64,000 nt of DNA from Mycolicibacterium aurum (GCA_900078775.1 LT549889.1:1860001-1924000); one strand, 5' to 3'; shown: positions 33,151 to 42,138, counted from the stretch's first letter. Program-made: numbers and translations. The notes: generated from the sequence alone by a model not told the origin.

Positions 33151-34430
33151 CCGATCAGCGACGCAGACGCCTCACCGGGGCCGCCGCCGCGGTGCTGGCC
33201 GCGGTGCTGGTGGCCGCGGGCTATCTCGTCTCGCAGAGCCTCTTCGGCTCCAAGACCATCAGCGCGGTGTTCGAGACCGCCACCGGGATCTATCCCGGTG
33301 ACCAGGTGCGGGTGGCCGGCGTCCCGGTCGGCACCATCACCTCGATGGAGGCCGAGGGAACGCAGGTCCGGCTGGTGCTGGCCGTCGACGACGATGTGGC
33401 GATCCCAGCGGATGCGCAGGCCATCGTGGTCGCCGAGAACCTGGTCTCGGCCCGCTTCGTGCAGCTCGCGCCGCTGTACAGCTCCGGCCCGACGCTGCCC
33501 GACGGGGCCACCATCCCACGCAGCCGCACCGCAGTACCGGTGGAGTGGGACGAGGTCAAGACCCAGTTGAACCGGCTGGCCGAGGATCTGGGTCCGCAGA
33601 CCGACGTGTCCTCCACCTCGGTCGGCCGGTTCATCGACAGCGCGGCCGACGCGCTGGACGGCAACGGGGCCAAACTGCGCCAGACCATATCCGAGCTGTC
33701 CGGGACGGCGAAGATCTTCGCCGACAGCAGCGGGGATCTGGTGGGCACGGTGAAGAACCTGCAGACCTTCGTCTCCGCACTGCGCAACAGCAGCGAGCAG
33801 ATCGTCGCCTTCGAGGACCGGCTGGCGACGCTGACCGCCGCCGTCGACGGCAGCCGCGGCGACCTCGACGCGGCCCTGACGGACCTGTCCGAGGTGATCG
33901 ACGATGTGCAGCGTTTCGTCCGGGACAGCAGCGACGAAACCACCGAGCAGGTACAACGATTGGCCAATGTCACGCAGAACTTCGTCGATCACCGGATGGA
34001 CCTGGAACAGGTGCTGCACGTGACACCCACCGCGCTGGCCAACAGCTACAACATGTTCGACCCGCGCACCGGCGGGGCCAGCGGTGTGTTCGTGTTGAAC
34101 AACATGTCCGATCCGGTCGGGTTCATCTGCGGTATGACCGGTGTGCTGGAGAACGTCACCGCCCCCGAGACCGCCAAGTTGTGCTCGCAGACCCTGGGGC
34201 CCGCGCTGCGGACGATGAACTTCAACTACCTGCCGTTCCCGTTCAGTCCGTTCCTGACCGCGGTGCCCTCGCCGGGCAGGCTGATCTACACCGAGCCCGA
34301 ACTCGCCCCGGGCGGCGAACTCGGCGCGCCAGCCGCGCCGGTGCCCTCGGTGTCGGCCTACACCGGTGCGCCGGGGGATCCGCCGGCCACGTTGGAGGAC
34401 CTGTTGTTCCCGGGAGCGCCGACACCATGA
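33147..34430 (+). CDS. mceD: MCE family protein, MceD position
   Basis: The product has 427 residues: a basic start MTDQRRRRLTG, a membrane helix at about 10-30, MCE domain ISAVFETATGIYPGDQVRVAGVPVGTITSM to ARFVQLAPLY, then a long alpha-helical region with repeated RLATLTAAVDGS / LTDLSEVIDDVQ heptad-like segments. A Pro/Ala-rich tail closes the protein, as is usual for MceD. The ATG overlaps the mceC stop in ATGA. The open frame extends upstream inside mceC but the overlap start is the natural one. Confidence 0.88.
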   Translation: MTDQRRRRLTGAAAAVLAAVLVAAGYLVSQSLFGSKTISAVFETATGIYPGDQVRVAGVPVGTITSMEAEGTQVRLVLAVDDDVAIPADAQAIVVAENLVSARFVQLAPLYSSGPTLPDGATIPRSRTAVPVEWDEVKTQLNRLAEDLGPQTDVSSTSVGRFIDSAADALDGNGAKLRQTISELSGTAKIFADSSGDLVGTVKNLQTFVSALRNSSEQIVAFEDRLATLTAAVDGSRGDLDAALTDLSEVIDDVQRFVRDSSDETTEQVQRLANVTQNFVDHRMDLEQVLHVTPTALANSYNMFDPRTGGASGVFVLNNMSDPVGFICGMTGVLENVTAPETAKLCSQTLGPALRTMNFNYLPFPFSPFLTAVPSPGRLIYTEPELAPGGELGAPAAPVPSVSAYTGAPGDPPATLEDLLFPGAPTP

Positions 34431-35566
34431 GACGAGTGTGGGCCGTCGCGGCTGCGGTGATGGTGATGGTGTCGGGCTGTGCGTTCAACGGGGTGAACTC
34501 GCTGCCGCTGCCGGGCACCGTGGGGCGTGGCACCGATGCGCTGCGGTACTCGGTCGACCTGGCCAATGTCGGTACCCTGGAATCCAATTCGCCGGTGATG
34601 ATCGACGATGTGGTGGTCGGCACGGTCGACCGGATCCGGGTGCAGGGCCGGCATGCCCGGGCCGATATCTCGGTGCGGCCCGATGTCCTCGTGCCGGCCA
34701 ATACCGTGGTGAGCGTGGGCCAGACCAGCCTGCTGGGTTCGATGCACCTGCAACTGGGCGCACCCGCCGGCCAGACCCCGCAGGGACGGCTGCCCGGCGG
34801 CGCGGTGATCCCACTGGATCGGTCCACCAGCTACCCGAGCACCGAGCAGACCCTGGCGGCGCTGTCGGCGGTGGTCAACCCGGGCGGGCTGGGCCAGATC
34901 GGCTCCATCATCCACGACGTGAACAACCTGTTCGCCAATCGGCAGGGCGAGATCCGGGAGCTCGTCGGACAGATGGACACCTTCGTCACCAATCTGAATG
35001 TGCAGCGGGACAACATCATCGCGACCATCACCGAACTCGACCGGTTCGCCGCGACGTTGGCCGGCAACGATGAGGTCATCCGCCGGGCGCTGCGCGAGAT
35101 TCCGGTCGCGCTCGAGGTGTTGGACCGGCAACGCCCGAATCTGGTGGGCGCCCTGACCCGACTCGGGGTTTTCAGCGACACCGCCACCGCGGTCATCGCC
35201 GACACCCGGGACTATCTGGTGCGCAACCTGGAGAACCTCGGGCCGACCCTGGCGGCCATCGCCGATGTCGGGCCCGAACTGGGCCGCACGATCGCGTTCG
35301 CGACCGTCTTCCCGCTGGGCCAGAACCTCATCGACCGCGGCATCCACGGTGACTACATGAACCTGTTCGTCACCGTCGACCTCACCCACAACCGGCTCAA
35401 GCGAGGGTTGTTCGCCGGCACCCGGTTCGGCGACGAGAACGCGCCACTGGTCCCGGCCCCCGGTGATCCTGGCTACGAGGCGTTCTACTCCAACAATCCG
35501 ATGGGCCACCCGGTCGGGCAGCCACCCAATCCGTCGCCGTGGCCGACCGCGGAAGGCGGTGGCTGA
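34427..35566 (+). CDS. mceE: MCE family lipoprotein, MceE position
   Basis: The product has 379 residues. The signal peptide MRRVWAVAAAVMVMVSGC carries a lipobox (VSG-Cys18), so the protein is a lipoprotein as expected for MceE (LprK/LprN class). The MCE domain follows with YSVDLANVGTLESNSPVMIDDVVVGTVDRI and VVSVGQTSLLGSMHLQL (about 40-120). The remainder is helical, ending in FVTVDLTHNRLKRG. It begins in an ATGA overlap with mceD. Confidence 0.92.
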   Translation: MRRVWAVAAAVMVMVSGCAFNGVNSLPLPGTVGRGTDALRYSVDLANVGTLESNSPVMIDDVVVGTVDRIRVQGRHARADISVRPDVLVPANTVVSVGQTSLLGSMHLQLGAPAGQTPQGRLPGGAVIPLDRSTSYPSTEQTLAALSAVVNPGGLGQIGSIIHDVNNLFANRQGEIRELVGQMDTFVTNLNVQRDNIIATITELDRFAATLAGNDEVIRRALREIPVALEVLDRQRPNLVGALTRLGVFSDTATAVIADTRDYLVRNLENLGPTLAAIADVGPELGRTIAFATVFPLGQNLIDRGIHGDYMNLFVTVDLTHNRLKRGLFAGTRFGDENAPLVPAPGDPGYEAFYSNNPMGHPVGQPPNPSPWPTAEGGG

Positions 35567-37023
35567 TGCTGACCCGGTTCGTGCGCACCCAGCTGATCAT
35601 CTTCACCATCGCCTCGGTGGTCGGGTTGTCGGTGATGCTGGTGCAGTATCTGCAGGCTCCGATGTTGCTGGGGCTCAACCGCATCACGGTGACGCTCAAG
35701 TTGCCCAGTGCGGGTGGGCTGTACCGGTTCTCGAACGTCACCTACCGCGGCATCCAGGTCGGCAAGGTGACCGAGATGAGCGTCGACCGGCACGGCGCGA
35801 TCGCCACCCTCTCGTTGGACCGCAATCCGCCGATCCCGGCCGACGTCCAGGTGCAGGTCCGCAGTGTGTCCGCCGTCGGCGAGCAGTACGTGGAGCTGCG
35901 GCCGCTGACCGATCAGAGCCCGTACCTGCAGGACGGTTCGGTCATCGACCGCCCGGACACCACGGTGCCGCAGCAGGTGGCGCCGATGATGGAACGGCTC
36001 GACGCGCTGGTCGGCAGCATCCCCAAGGACAAACTCGCCGGGCTGCTGGACGAATCGTTCCTGGCGTTCGACGGTGCCGGACCGCAGCTGCGGTCCCTGC
36101 TGGACTCCTCGGCCCGGCTCACCGGGGACCTGGGCGACACCGCGGCCAGCGCGGCCACCCTGGTCGATGACGCGGTACCGCTGCTGGACAGCCAGCTGCG
36201 CAGCACCGACGCGTTGCGCACCTGGTCGCGCAGCCTGGCCGGGGTCACCGACGAGCTGGTGGCCAACGATGCCGAGTTTCGCCGCATCGCGGCCGTGGCG
36301 CCGCCGACCACCCGCGAGGTCACGCAGCTGCTCGAACAGGTCAAACCGACATTGCCGGTGCTGCTGGCGAACCTGTCCACGATCGGCCAGATCGGCGTGA
36401 CATACCGGCCCAGCCTGGAGCAGGTACTGGTGCTGCTGCCGCCGCTGGTCGCCTACTACCAGGCCTCCGCACCCGGGCAGAACCCGACCGGTATCGCGAT
36501 CGGCGATTTCCGGATCTCGGTCAGCGACCCGCCGGCCTGCACGGTGGGCTTCCTGCCGCCGACGGCGTGGCGCAGCCCCGCGGAGACCACCACGATCGAC
36601 ACCCCGGACGGTATGTACTGCAAGCTGCCGCAGGATTCGCCGATCGCGGTGCGCGGAGCGCGCAACACCCCGTGTATGGGGGTGCCCGGGAAGTACGCTC
36701 CGACGGTGCAGGAGTGCTACAGCGACAAGCCGTACACACCGCTGGCCATGCGCCAGCACGCGCTCGGCCCGTATCCGTTCGACCCGAATCTGGTGGCCCA
36801 GGGCATCCCGCCGGATGACCGGGTAACCGCCGATGAGCGGCTCTTCGCCCCACCACCGGCGCCACCCGCCCCGCCACCACCGGTGGCGTTCGCGCACTAC
36901 GATCCGGCCACCGGGCGGTTCGCCACCCCCGACGGTCAGGTTTCCGCCCAGACCGATCTGGTGGCCCCGGTACCGGCCGGGGACTGGAAACAGCTGATCC
37001 TGCCCGGCGGAGGAGCGCCATGA
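35566..37023 (+). CDS. mceF: MCE family protein, MceF position
   Basis: The product has 485 residues: membrane helix 8-30 (LIIFTIASVVGLSVMLVQYL), MCE domain ITVTLKLPSAGGLYRFSNVTYRGIQVGKV to VSAVGEQYVELRP (about 43-125), helical region, then an extended C-terminal domain with cysteines (PACTVGF, MYCKLP, NTPCMG, QECYSD) and a proline-rich run of PPPAPPAPPPP. This extended tail is characteristic of MceF. Its start shares bases with the mceE stop (TGATG). It is the last MCE gene of the set. Confidence 0.9.
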   Translation: MLTRFVRTQLIIFTIASVVGLSVMLVQYLQAPMLLGLNRITVTLKLPSAGGLYRFSNVTYRGIQVGKVTEMSVDRHGAIATLSLDRNPPIPADVQVQVRSVSAVGEQYVELRPLTDQSPYLQDGSVIDRPDTTVPQQVAPMMERLDALVGSIPKDKLAGLLDESFLAFDGAGPQLRSLLDSSARLTGDLGDTAASAATLVDDAVPLLDSQLRSTDALRTWSRSLAGVTDELVANDAEFRRIAAVAPPTTREVTQLLEQVKPTLPVLLANLSTIGQIGVTYRPSLEQVLVLLPPLVAYYQASAPGQNPTGIAIGDFRISVSDPPACTVGFLPPTAWRSPAETTTIDTPDGMYCKLPQDSPIAVRGARNTPCMGVPGKYAPTVQECYSDKPYTPLAMRQHALGPYPFDPNLVAQGIPPDDRVTADERLFAPPPAPPAPPPPVAFAHYDPATGRFATPDGQVSAQTDLVAPVPAGDWKQLILPGGGAP

Positions 37024-37505
37024 GATACCTGATCTGTGTGGCCACAGCGCTTTTCGTGGCGACCACGTCCGCGCCGGTGAGTGCGGCGGACTATGAGGGC
37101 ACCGCCGTCAACGGTCGGTTCACCGCGGTGTCCGACGGGCAGTGGTCCAAAACCAACGAGACCTACCGCGATCAGAGCACCGTGACCGAGACGTGGACCA
37201 TCACGTCCACCTGCCAGACCGCCTACGACTGTGCCGGGCAGATCGTCAGCGATAAGGGCTGGACGGCGGAACTGCGGTATCTGAGCGGTCATTGGCGGGC
37301 CCGGCACACCGTACCGAACTGGGTGCCGTGCGCCGATGGCACGTTCGCACCGGGCCGCCAGGACCTGTCCTTCTGGCCGGCCCGCGCCAACGACTACGAC
37401 GCGTCGGTGCTGACCGGCTGGAATGAGACCGTCGGCCCGAGCGGGGCGTGCGGTATCAACAGGTCGGTGACGATCCGGATGCCGTTGACGCTGACCAGGA
37501 TCTGA
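37020..37505 (+). CDS. Small secreted protein at the end of the mce operon
   Basis: The 161-residue product has a clear Sec signal (MRYLICVATALFVATTSAPVSA, cleavage after about residue 22). The mature part has four cysteines in STCQTAYDCAG, WVPCADG and SGACGIN, suggesting two disulfides, and is beta-rich with alternating Thr/Trp. It begins in an ATGA overlap with mceF, so it is translated with the MCE proteins and probably works with them outside the membrane. It is not one of the usual long Mas (Mce-associated) proteins; I do not know its function. Confidence 0.75.
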   Translation: MRYLICVATALFVATTSAPVSAADYEGTAVNGRFTAVSDGQWSKTNETYRDQSTVTETWTITSTCQTAYDCAGQIVSDKGWTAELRYLSGHWRARHTVPNWVPCADGTFAPGRQDLSFWPARANDYDASVLTGWNETVGPSGACGINRSVTIRMPLTLTRI

Positions 37506-37506
37506 C

Positions 37507-37575
37507 TCGGCGGGTGGAGCGCAGCGACCGGGGGATTGGTTCGGCGGGCTGGAGCGCAGCGACCGGGGGCCCGGT
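37507..37575. repeat. Tandem direct repeat, two ~34-bp copies
   Basis: Copy 1 spans 37507-37540 and copy 2 spans 37541-37575. They share TCGGCGGG, then GGAGCGCAGCGACCGGGGG, and differ by one inserted C and a few bases near the end. They fill the 70-nt gap between two convergent genes, a common place for short intergenic repeats in mycobacteria. Confidence 0.75.
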
Positions 37576-38835
37576 TCAGGTGCGTATCGCAACGCCGCGG
37601 ATCACGGTGTCCCGGGAGTGGATGAGCGCGCGGTCGGGACCCAGCTCCTGCAGGATGTTCTCCGGGATCCACTGCACCCCGATGACGCCGCGGGCCAGCA
37701 GTTCGGCATTCGGGCTGTCGACCCGGATCTCCCCGGACCGGATGCCTTCGGACAGCATCGTCTTCATCTGCCGGACCCGGGTCGAGAATGACCAGCCCGG
37801 GTCGGCGACGTCGGGCGGTGACTGCCGCATCCACGCCAGCTGGATCCGGAACTCGTCCGGGAACTGGTCCAGCGCATTGATATTGAGCCAGCTCAACGCG
37901 TCCAGCTTCTCCAGCGGCGTGGAGTCGGTGCGCAGCACCTCGCTCCAGCCACCGCCGACCTTGCGCCCGAAGGCCAGCATGATCGACATCAACAGTTCGT
38001 CCTTGGACCCGATGATCCGGTACACGGTCCCGGTGCCCATCCCGGCCGCCGAGGCGATGTCGCGGATGGTGGTCATTTCGTAGCCGCGCCTGCCGAACTC
38101 GCTGCGCGCGACGGCGCGCACGTGCGCGGCCTTGTCGCCCTCGGTGGGCTCGGCGTTCTCCGTCCAGCTCTTCACCACCGCATCGGCGGCGGCATACGCG
38201 GCGGAGCGATCCAACTGTGCGTCGGTGAGTTCGTGACTGGCCAGCCCGTGCAAATGGATCCGGCACAGCAGGCCGGCCACCTGGTCGCTGCTGCCCTTGT
38301 GCCGGATCACGTCGAGCCCGACATGCAGCATGCTCTGGCAGATCCGGTCAGCCAGCGTGGGCAGATCCATCTCGGGCCGGATGAAGCCGCTCCAGCGGCC
38401 CGCGCGCAGCAGCTGCAGCATGGCCGACTGGATACCGACCGGGCGGCGCTTGGTCAGTTCGATCAGCTCGGGGTCGGAACTTGGGCCCTCGTAGAACGAC
38501 ATCTGCAGCGCGGCCCGATGCGCCACCGCGCACCGGGCGATGGCGCGGCCCAGGCTGACGATCTGCTCCTCGATGGGACGCGGGTCGGGGGAGTCGAGGC
38601 CGCGCAACGCCTGCTCGCCGACGAGGTCCAGGTCAGCGTGATAGCGCCGGATCAGCTCGACGAGGATGGCTTCCTTGGATTCGAAGTGGTGATACAGGCT
38701 GCCGGCCAGGATTCCTGCCGCGTCGGCGATCTGCTGCAGGGACGTCCGCAGGCCCGATTCGGCGATCACATCGTTGGCGGTCTGCAGGATCTCGATCCGG
38801 CGGGTATCCGGGGAGTCCGACGATCGGTCGGTCAT
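37576..38835 (-). CDS. Double-TetR regulator, Mce3R-like, second copy
   Basis: The protein has 419 residues and two TetR units: HTH one is LQQIADAAGILAGSLYHHFESKEAIL and HTH two is TIRDIASAAGMGTGTVYRIIGSKDELL. It aligns end to end with the 27192 regulator, including shared stretches such as RICQSMLHVGLDVIR and IQLAWMRQSPPD. Convergent to the mce operon, it has its own promoter region and a ribosome site (GGGAG) before ATG 38835. Two related regulators bracketing one operon suggests heterodimerisation, cross-regulation, or control of separate halves of the island. Confidence 0.87.
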   Translation of the reverse strand: MTDRSSDSPDTRRIEILQTANDVIAESGLRTSLQQIADAAGILAGSLYHHFESKEAILVELIRRYHADLDLVGEQALRGLDSPDPRPIEEQIVSLGRAIARCAVAHRAALQMSFYEGPSSDPELIELTKRRPVGIQSAMLQLLRAGRWSGFIRPEMDLPTLADRICQSMLHVGLDVIRHKGSSDQVAGLLCRIHLHGLASHELTDAQLDRSAAYAAADAVVKSWTENAEPTEGDKAAHVRAVARSEFGRRGYEMTTIRDIASAAGMGTGTVYRIIGSKDELLMSIMLAFGRKVGGGWSEVLRTDSTPLEKLDALSWLNINALDQFPDEFRIQLAWMRQSPPDVADPGWSFSTRVRQMKTMLSEGIRSGEIRVDSPNAELLARGVIGVQWIPENILQELGPDRALIHSRDTVIRGVAIRT

Positions 38836-38886
38836 CAGCTCCCTCTGCTCTCGTGTCCGGTCCTGCTAGGAAGCACCGATTCTACG

Positions 38887-38909
38887 ACCTCGCCTCCCGG
38901 CGGCGAGGT
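38887..38909. promoter_or_regulatory. 8-bp inverted repeat between the SDR gene and the TetR gene
   Basis: ACCTCGCC (38887-38894) and GGCGAGGT (38902-38909) are exact inverses with a 7-nt loop. There is no following T-run, so it is either a Rho-aided end for the SDR operon or an operator for the leftward regulator gene 52 nt away. Confidence 0.4.
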
Positions 38910-38928
38910 ATTGCGTATCCGGGCGCGC

Positions 38929-39873
38929 TCAAGCGAGGGGATTGACCCCAAGCCGGTCGCACATGGCGAACACCTCGTCGAAGATCGATCCCGGGACGGT
39001 GAACCGTTCCGTCGCCGAGATCTCCAACAGGTGTGCGGCGATGTCCTCGGCACGGACCGCACCGCCGGCAGGTGCACTCCAGCCCTCGGCCAGACCGATG
39101 AAAACCCGGGCGAAATGACCTGTACCCGCCGAGTAGTTGTGGTGGGACACCGCGCAGTCCCTGCTGGCCAGGTAGGTGACCACGGGAACCACCAGGTCCG
39201 GGTCGATCAGTTTCAGGAAGCCGGTCTCCTCGAGCGCCTTCGGGTCGCCGAGGGTCTCGGTCACCATCCGTGAGAAGCCGAATGGCAGAACCGTATTCGC
39301 CTTGATCCCGTGCTCGGCACCTTCGAGTGCGATGACGTTGGTCAAGCCGACCAGTCCGGTCTTCGCGGCGGCGTAGTGCGATTCCCACGGCTGACCGAAC
39401 AGCCCGGCTGAGGAGGAGATGAAGACGAACCGGCCGTACCCCTGCTGTTTCATCGCCCGGTAGGCGGGCTGTGCCAGGTGGAAACCACCGTCGAGGTGGA
39501 CCGACAGCATGTTCCGCCAATCGGCCTCGGTGAGTTCGTCGAAGGCGACGCTGCTGAAGATCCCGGCGTTGCTCACCGCCGCGTCGATGCGGCCGAACTC
39601 CTCGAGCGCGGTCGCCACGATCGCCGCGCCGCCGTCCGCGGAGGCCACCGAATCGTGGGAGGCCACCGCCGTGCCGCCGGCCGCGCGGATCTCTGCGACC
39701 ACCTCGTCGGCGATGCTGGGGTCGGCGCCGTCCCCGCGCATGGAACCGCCAAGGTCGTTGACGACGACGGCCGCGCCGCGGGCCGCCAGGTCGCGCGCAT
39801 AGAGCCGGCCCAACCCGCGGCCGGCACCGGTGACGATGGCCACCTGACCGGTGAAGTCGATGCTGTCGTTCAC
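38929..39873 (-). CDS. Short-chain dehydrogenase/reductase
   Basis: The protein has 314 residues of the SDR family. The cofactor motif is TGAGRGLGRLYA (about 15-26) with VVNDLGG; NAG is present at AAVSNAGIF; the catalytic Ser/Tyr/Lys set appears as FISSSAG and HYAAAKTG. The layout resembles the bacterial 3-hydroxyacyl-CoA dehydrogenase domain of the multifunctional enzyme type 2 (NDLGG motif), which oxidises 3-hydroxyacyl-CoAs in beta-oxidation, and this fits the neighbouring acyl-CoA dehydrogenases. The GTG start overlaps the upstream gene stop by 4 nt. The C-terminal 60 residues are an extension beyond the core fold. Confidence 0.85.
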   Translation of the reverse strand: MNDSIDFTGQVAIVTGAGRGLGRLYARDLAARGAAVVVNDLGGSMRGDGADPSIADEVVAEIRAAGGTAVASHDSVASADGGAAIVATALEEFGRIDAAVSNAGIFSSVAFDELTEADWRNMLSVHLDGGFHLAQPAYRAMKQQGYGRFVFISSSAGLFGQPWESHYAAAKTGLVGLTNVIALEGAEHGIKANTVLPFGFSRMVTETLGDPKALEETGFLKLIDPDLVVPVVTYLASRDCAVSHHNYSAGTGHFARVFIGLAEGWSAPAGGAVRAEDIAAHLLEISATERFTVPGSIFDEVFAMCDRLGVNPLA

Positions 39874-40973
39874 GCGATTCCGCTCCGTCCCGCCCGGCAG
39901 TCGGCCACCAGTGCGGCACCGACCTGTTCGGCGTAGTGGTCGCTGCCGCCCAGGAACCCGGAGAAGCCGAGCAGCCGCCTGAGGTAGAGGTGGGCGTCGT
40001 GCTCCCAGGTGTAGCCGATGCCGCCGAACACCTGGATCGCGGTGTCGCCGACGCCGGCCAGTCGGGCTCCGAACGCCTTGACCCGGGCCGCGGCCCGGTG
40101 GTGTTCGGCGTCATCGGCCTCGTCGGCGGCCCACAGTGCCCGCAGCACACCGCCGCGGCCGAGTTCCACGGTCTGGAACATCTGCACGCAGAGCTGCTGG
40201 ACGGCCTGGAAACTGCCGATGGGCTGGCCGAACTGGCGGCGATTCTTGGCGTAGGCGATGGTCAGGTCCAGCAGGGCCTGTGCTGCGCCGAGCGCATCCG
40301 CGACGGCCAGCGCGAGCACATCGTCGCGCAGCGCGGCGACGGCCGCGTCCCCTGCACTGCCCAGCCGCCGGCCCGGCACGTCGTCGAAGCCGACTTGGAA
40401 TGTCCTGCGGGTCTTGTCGATTCCGGGGATCGGCACCACCTGCAGCCGGGCTGCCGGGACGGAATGCAGTGCCCAGTCCGAGGTTTCGCGGGTGAGCACG
40501 AGAACGACGTCCGCGGCGGCCGCATCGGGGAGCTGATCGATCTCACCGCGCAGCAGCACCTCCGGGCCCGGTCCGGCGGCCGTCGGCCCGGGCCCGGTCA
40601 GCGGCCCGACGGTCGCGATGGTCGATCCGTCGGCGATCCCGGTCAATAGTTCGGCGGCCGCATCCTCCAGCCCGAACCGGGCCAGGGCGCGCGCCGCGAC
40701 CGCACAGGACAGCCAGGGCCCGGGGTGGAGGGCGGCGCCGAGCACCTCGGCGACGATGCCGGCGTCGACCATCGTGGCGCCGGTCCCGCCGTATTCGGGT
40801 GCCACCAGCAGCCCGGTCGCTCCGAGCCCGGCGAGTCCCCGCCAAACCGTGTCCGTGCTGCCGCGCGGGTCGTCGAGATGGCCTCGGACGTGGTCGATAC
40901 CGGCCTTGTCGGCGAGGTAGCGGCGGACCGTGTCGGCCAGCGCCGTCTGTTCGGCGCTGTATTCCAGGTTCAC
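39870..40973 (-). CDS. Acyl-CoA dehydrogenase family protein (small partner)
   Basis: The 367-residue FadE-type protein has an N-terminal helical domain with EYGGTGATMVDAGIV, a divergent middle beta domain, and the C-terminal flavin-binding RRQFGQPIGSFQAVQQ and QVFGGIGYTWEHDAHLYLRR. Several FAD-contact residues in the middle domain are weak, as in the beta subunits of mycobacterial heteromeric acyl-CoA dehydrogenases (ChsE-type). It most likely pairs with the 40987 product. The substrate may be a steroid or branched side-chain acyl-CoA, by analogy. The start is GTG at 40973, 13 nt after the upstream gene. Confidence 0.85.
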   Translation of the reverse strand: MNLEYSAEQTALADTVRRYLADKAGIDHVRGHLDDPRGSTDTVWRGLAGLGATGLLVAPEYGGTGATMVDAGIVAEVLGAALHPGPWLSCAVAARALARFGLEDAAAELLTGIADGSTIATVGPLTGPGPTAAGPGPEVLLRGEIDQLPDAAAADVVLVLTRETSDWALHSVPAARLQVVPIPGIDKTRRTFQVGFDDVPGRRLGSAGDAAVAALRDDVLALAVADALGAAQALLDLTIAYAKNRRQFGQPIGSFQAVQQLCVQMFQTVELGRGGVLRALWAADEADDAEHHRAAARVKAFGARLAGVGDTAIQVFGGIGYTWEHDAHLYLRRLLGFSGFLGGSDHYAEQVGAALVADCRAGRSGIA

Positions 40974-40986
40974 GGGCGCTCCGGGG

Positions 40987-42138
40987 TCATCGGCGGGGGA
41001 GTCCGAGCAGTCGCGCGGTGATGTTGGTGTTGATCTGGGTGGTGCCGCCGGCGATGCTCAGCGCGTGCGAGGTGAGCCGGTAGTCGGCCCATCGTCCGCC
41101 GGCGCCGGTGTCGCCGAGCAGTTCGTAGCCGACGGCGGCCAGGTCCTGCCCGATCTCCGCCCATACCGTCTTGGCCAGGCTGGCGGTACCGAACCCGTCG
41201 CGGCCGTGCATGGTGGCCGATATCGAGCGTTGGCACAGGGTTTCCAGGTAGCTGATCCGCATCTCGAGGTCGCCGAGACGGCGCAGCAGCGTGCGGTCAC
41301 CGAGGTCATGTCCGGCGGCGTCGAGGTCGGCGACCAGATCGGTGAGTCTGGTCTGCATCTCCGCGTACAGCCTTGCCGCGCCGGCACGTTCGTGCGAAAG
41401 CGTGGTGGTGGCGACCTGCCAGCCCTCGTTGAGCCCGCCGAGCAGCGCGGTGGCCGGGACCCGCACGTCGGTGAAGAAGATCTCGGCGAAGTCGGCGTCC
41501 CCGTTGAGGGTGACCAGCGGTCGGGCCTCGACGCCGGGCAGTGACAGGTCGACGATCAGGCACGAGATGCCCTGGTGTTTGGGCGCATCCGGGTCGGTAC
41601 GCACATACAGCTGGCACCAGTCCGCCCGGTGTCCCAGCGATGTCCAGATCTTCTGCCCGTTGATGACGAAGTCGTCGCCGTCGGCCACGGCGCGGGTGCG
41701 CAGGGACGCCAGGTCCGAGCCCGCCTCCGGTTCCGACATGCCCTGGCACCAGATGTCGTCGGCACGCAGCATGCGGGGGAGCAGGTCGCGCTTCTGCTGT
41801 TCGGTGCCGTACTGCATGAGCGCGGGCGCGATGTTGTTGATACCGATCACGTTGAGCGGGTGCGGAACCCGCGCCCAGGTCGTCTCCTCGGCGAAGACCA
41901 GTTGCTCCAGGATCCCCGCGCCGCGGCCGCCGTAGTCGGTGGGCCAGGAGACGGCCGCCCAGCGGGCGTCGGCCATCTCGGCATTCCACCGGCGCATCGT
42001 CTCGAACGCATCCTCGGAGCGGCCGTAGCAGCGTGCGGCGGCCAGGATCTCATCGGTCAGGTGTTCGGCCAGCCACGCCCGCAGTTCCTTACGGAACTGC
42101 TCGGTGTGCGCCGGGTAGGTGAAACCGAATGACTCCAA
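40987..42138 (-). CDS. Acyl-CoA dehydrogenase (large partner)
   Basis: The 383-residue FadE-type enzyme contains the flavin-binding WCQGMSEPEAGSDLASL (about 135-151), the FVINGQKIWTSLGHRADW strand pair, and the C-terminal IAGGTTQINTNITARLLGLPRR. It introduces a 2,3-double bond into an acyl-CoA. As first gene of a three-gene leftward operon with a second, more divergent ACAD and an SDR, it likely forms a heteromeric dehydrogenase like those of cholesterol side-chain breakdown. The start is TTG at 42138; a strong promoter lies 39-67 nt upstream. Confidence 0.9.
   Translation of the reverse strand: MESFGFTYPAHTEQFRKELRAWLAEHLTDEILAAARCYGRSEDAFETMRRWNAEMADARWAAVSWPTDYGGRGAGILEQLVFAEETTWARVPHPLNVIGINNIAPALMQYGTEQQKRDLLPRMLRADDIWCQGMSEPEAGSDLASLRTRAVADGDDFVINGQKIWTSLGHRADWCQLYVRTDPDAPKHQGISCLIVDLSLPGVEARPLVTLNGDADFAEIFFTDVRVPATALLGGLNEGWQVATTTLSHERAGAARLYAEMQTRLTDLVADLDAAGHDLGDRTLLRRLGDLEMRISYLETLCQRSISATMHGRDGFGTASLAKTVWAEIGQDLAAVGYELLGDTGAGGRWADYRLTSHALSIAGGTTQINTNITARLLGLPRR

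Noticed and set aside
37507..37575. CRISPR-like repeat
   Set aside because: Only two adjacent copies, no spacers, no cas genes.
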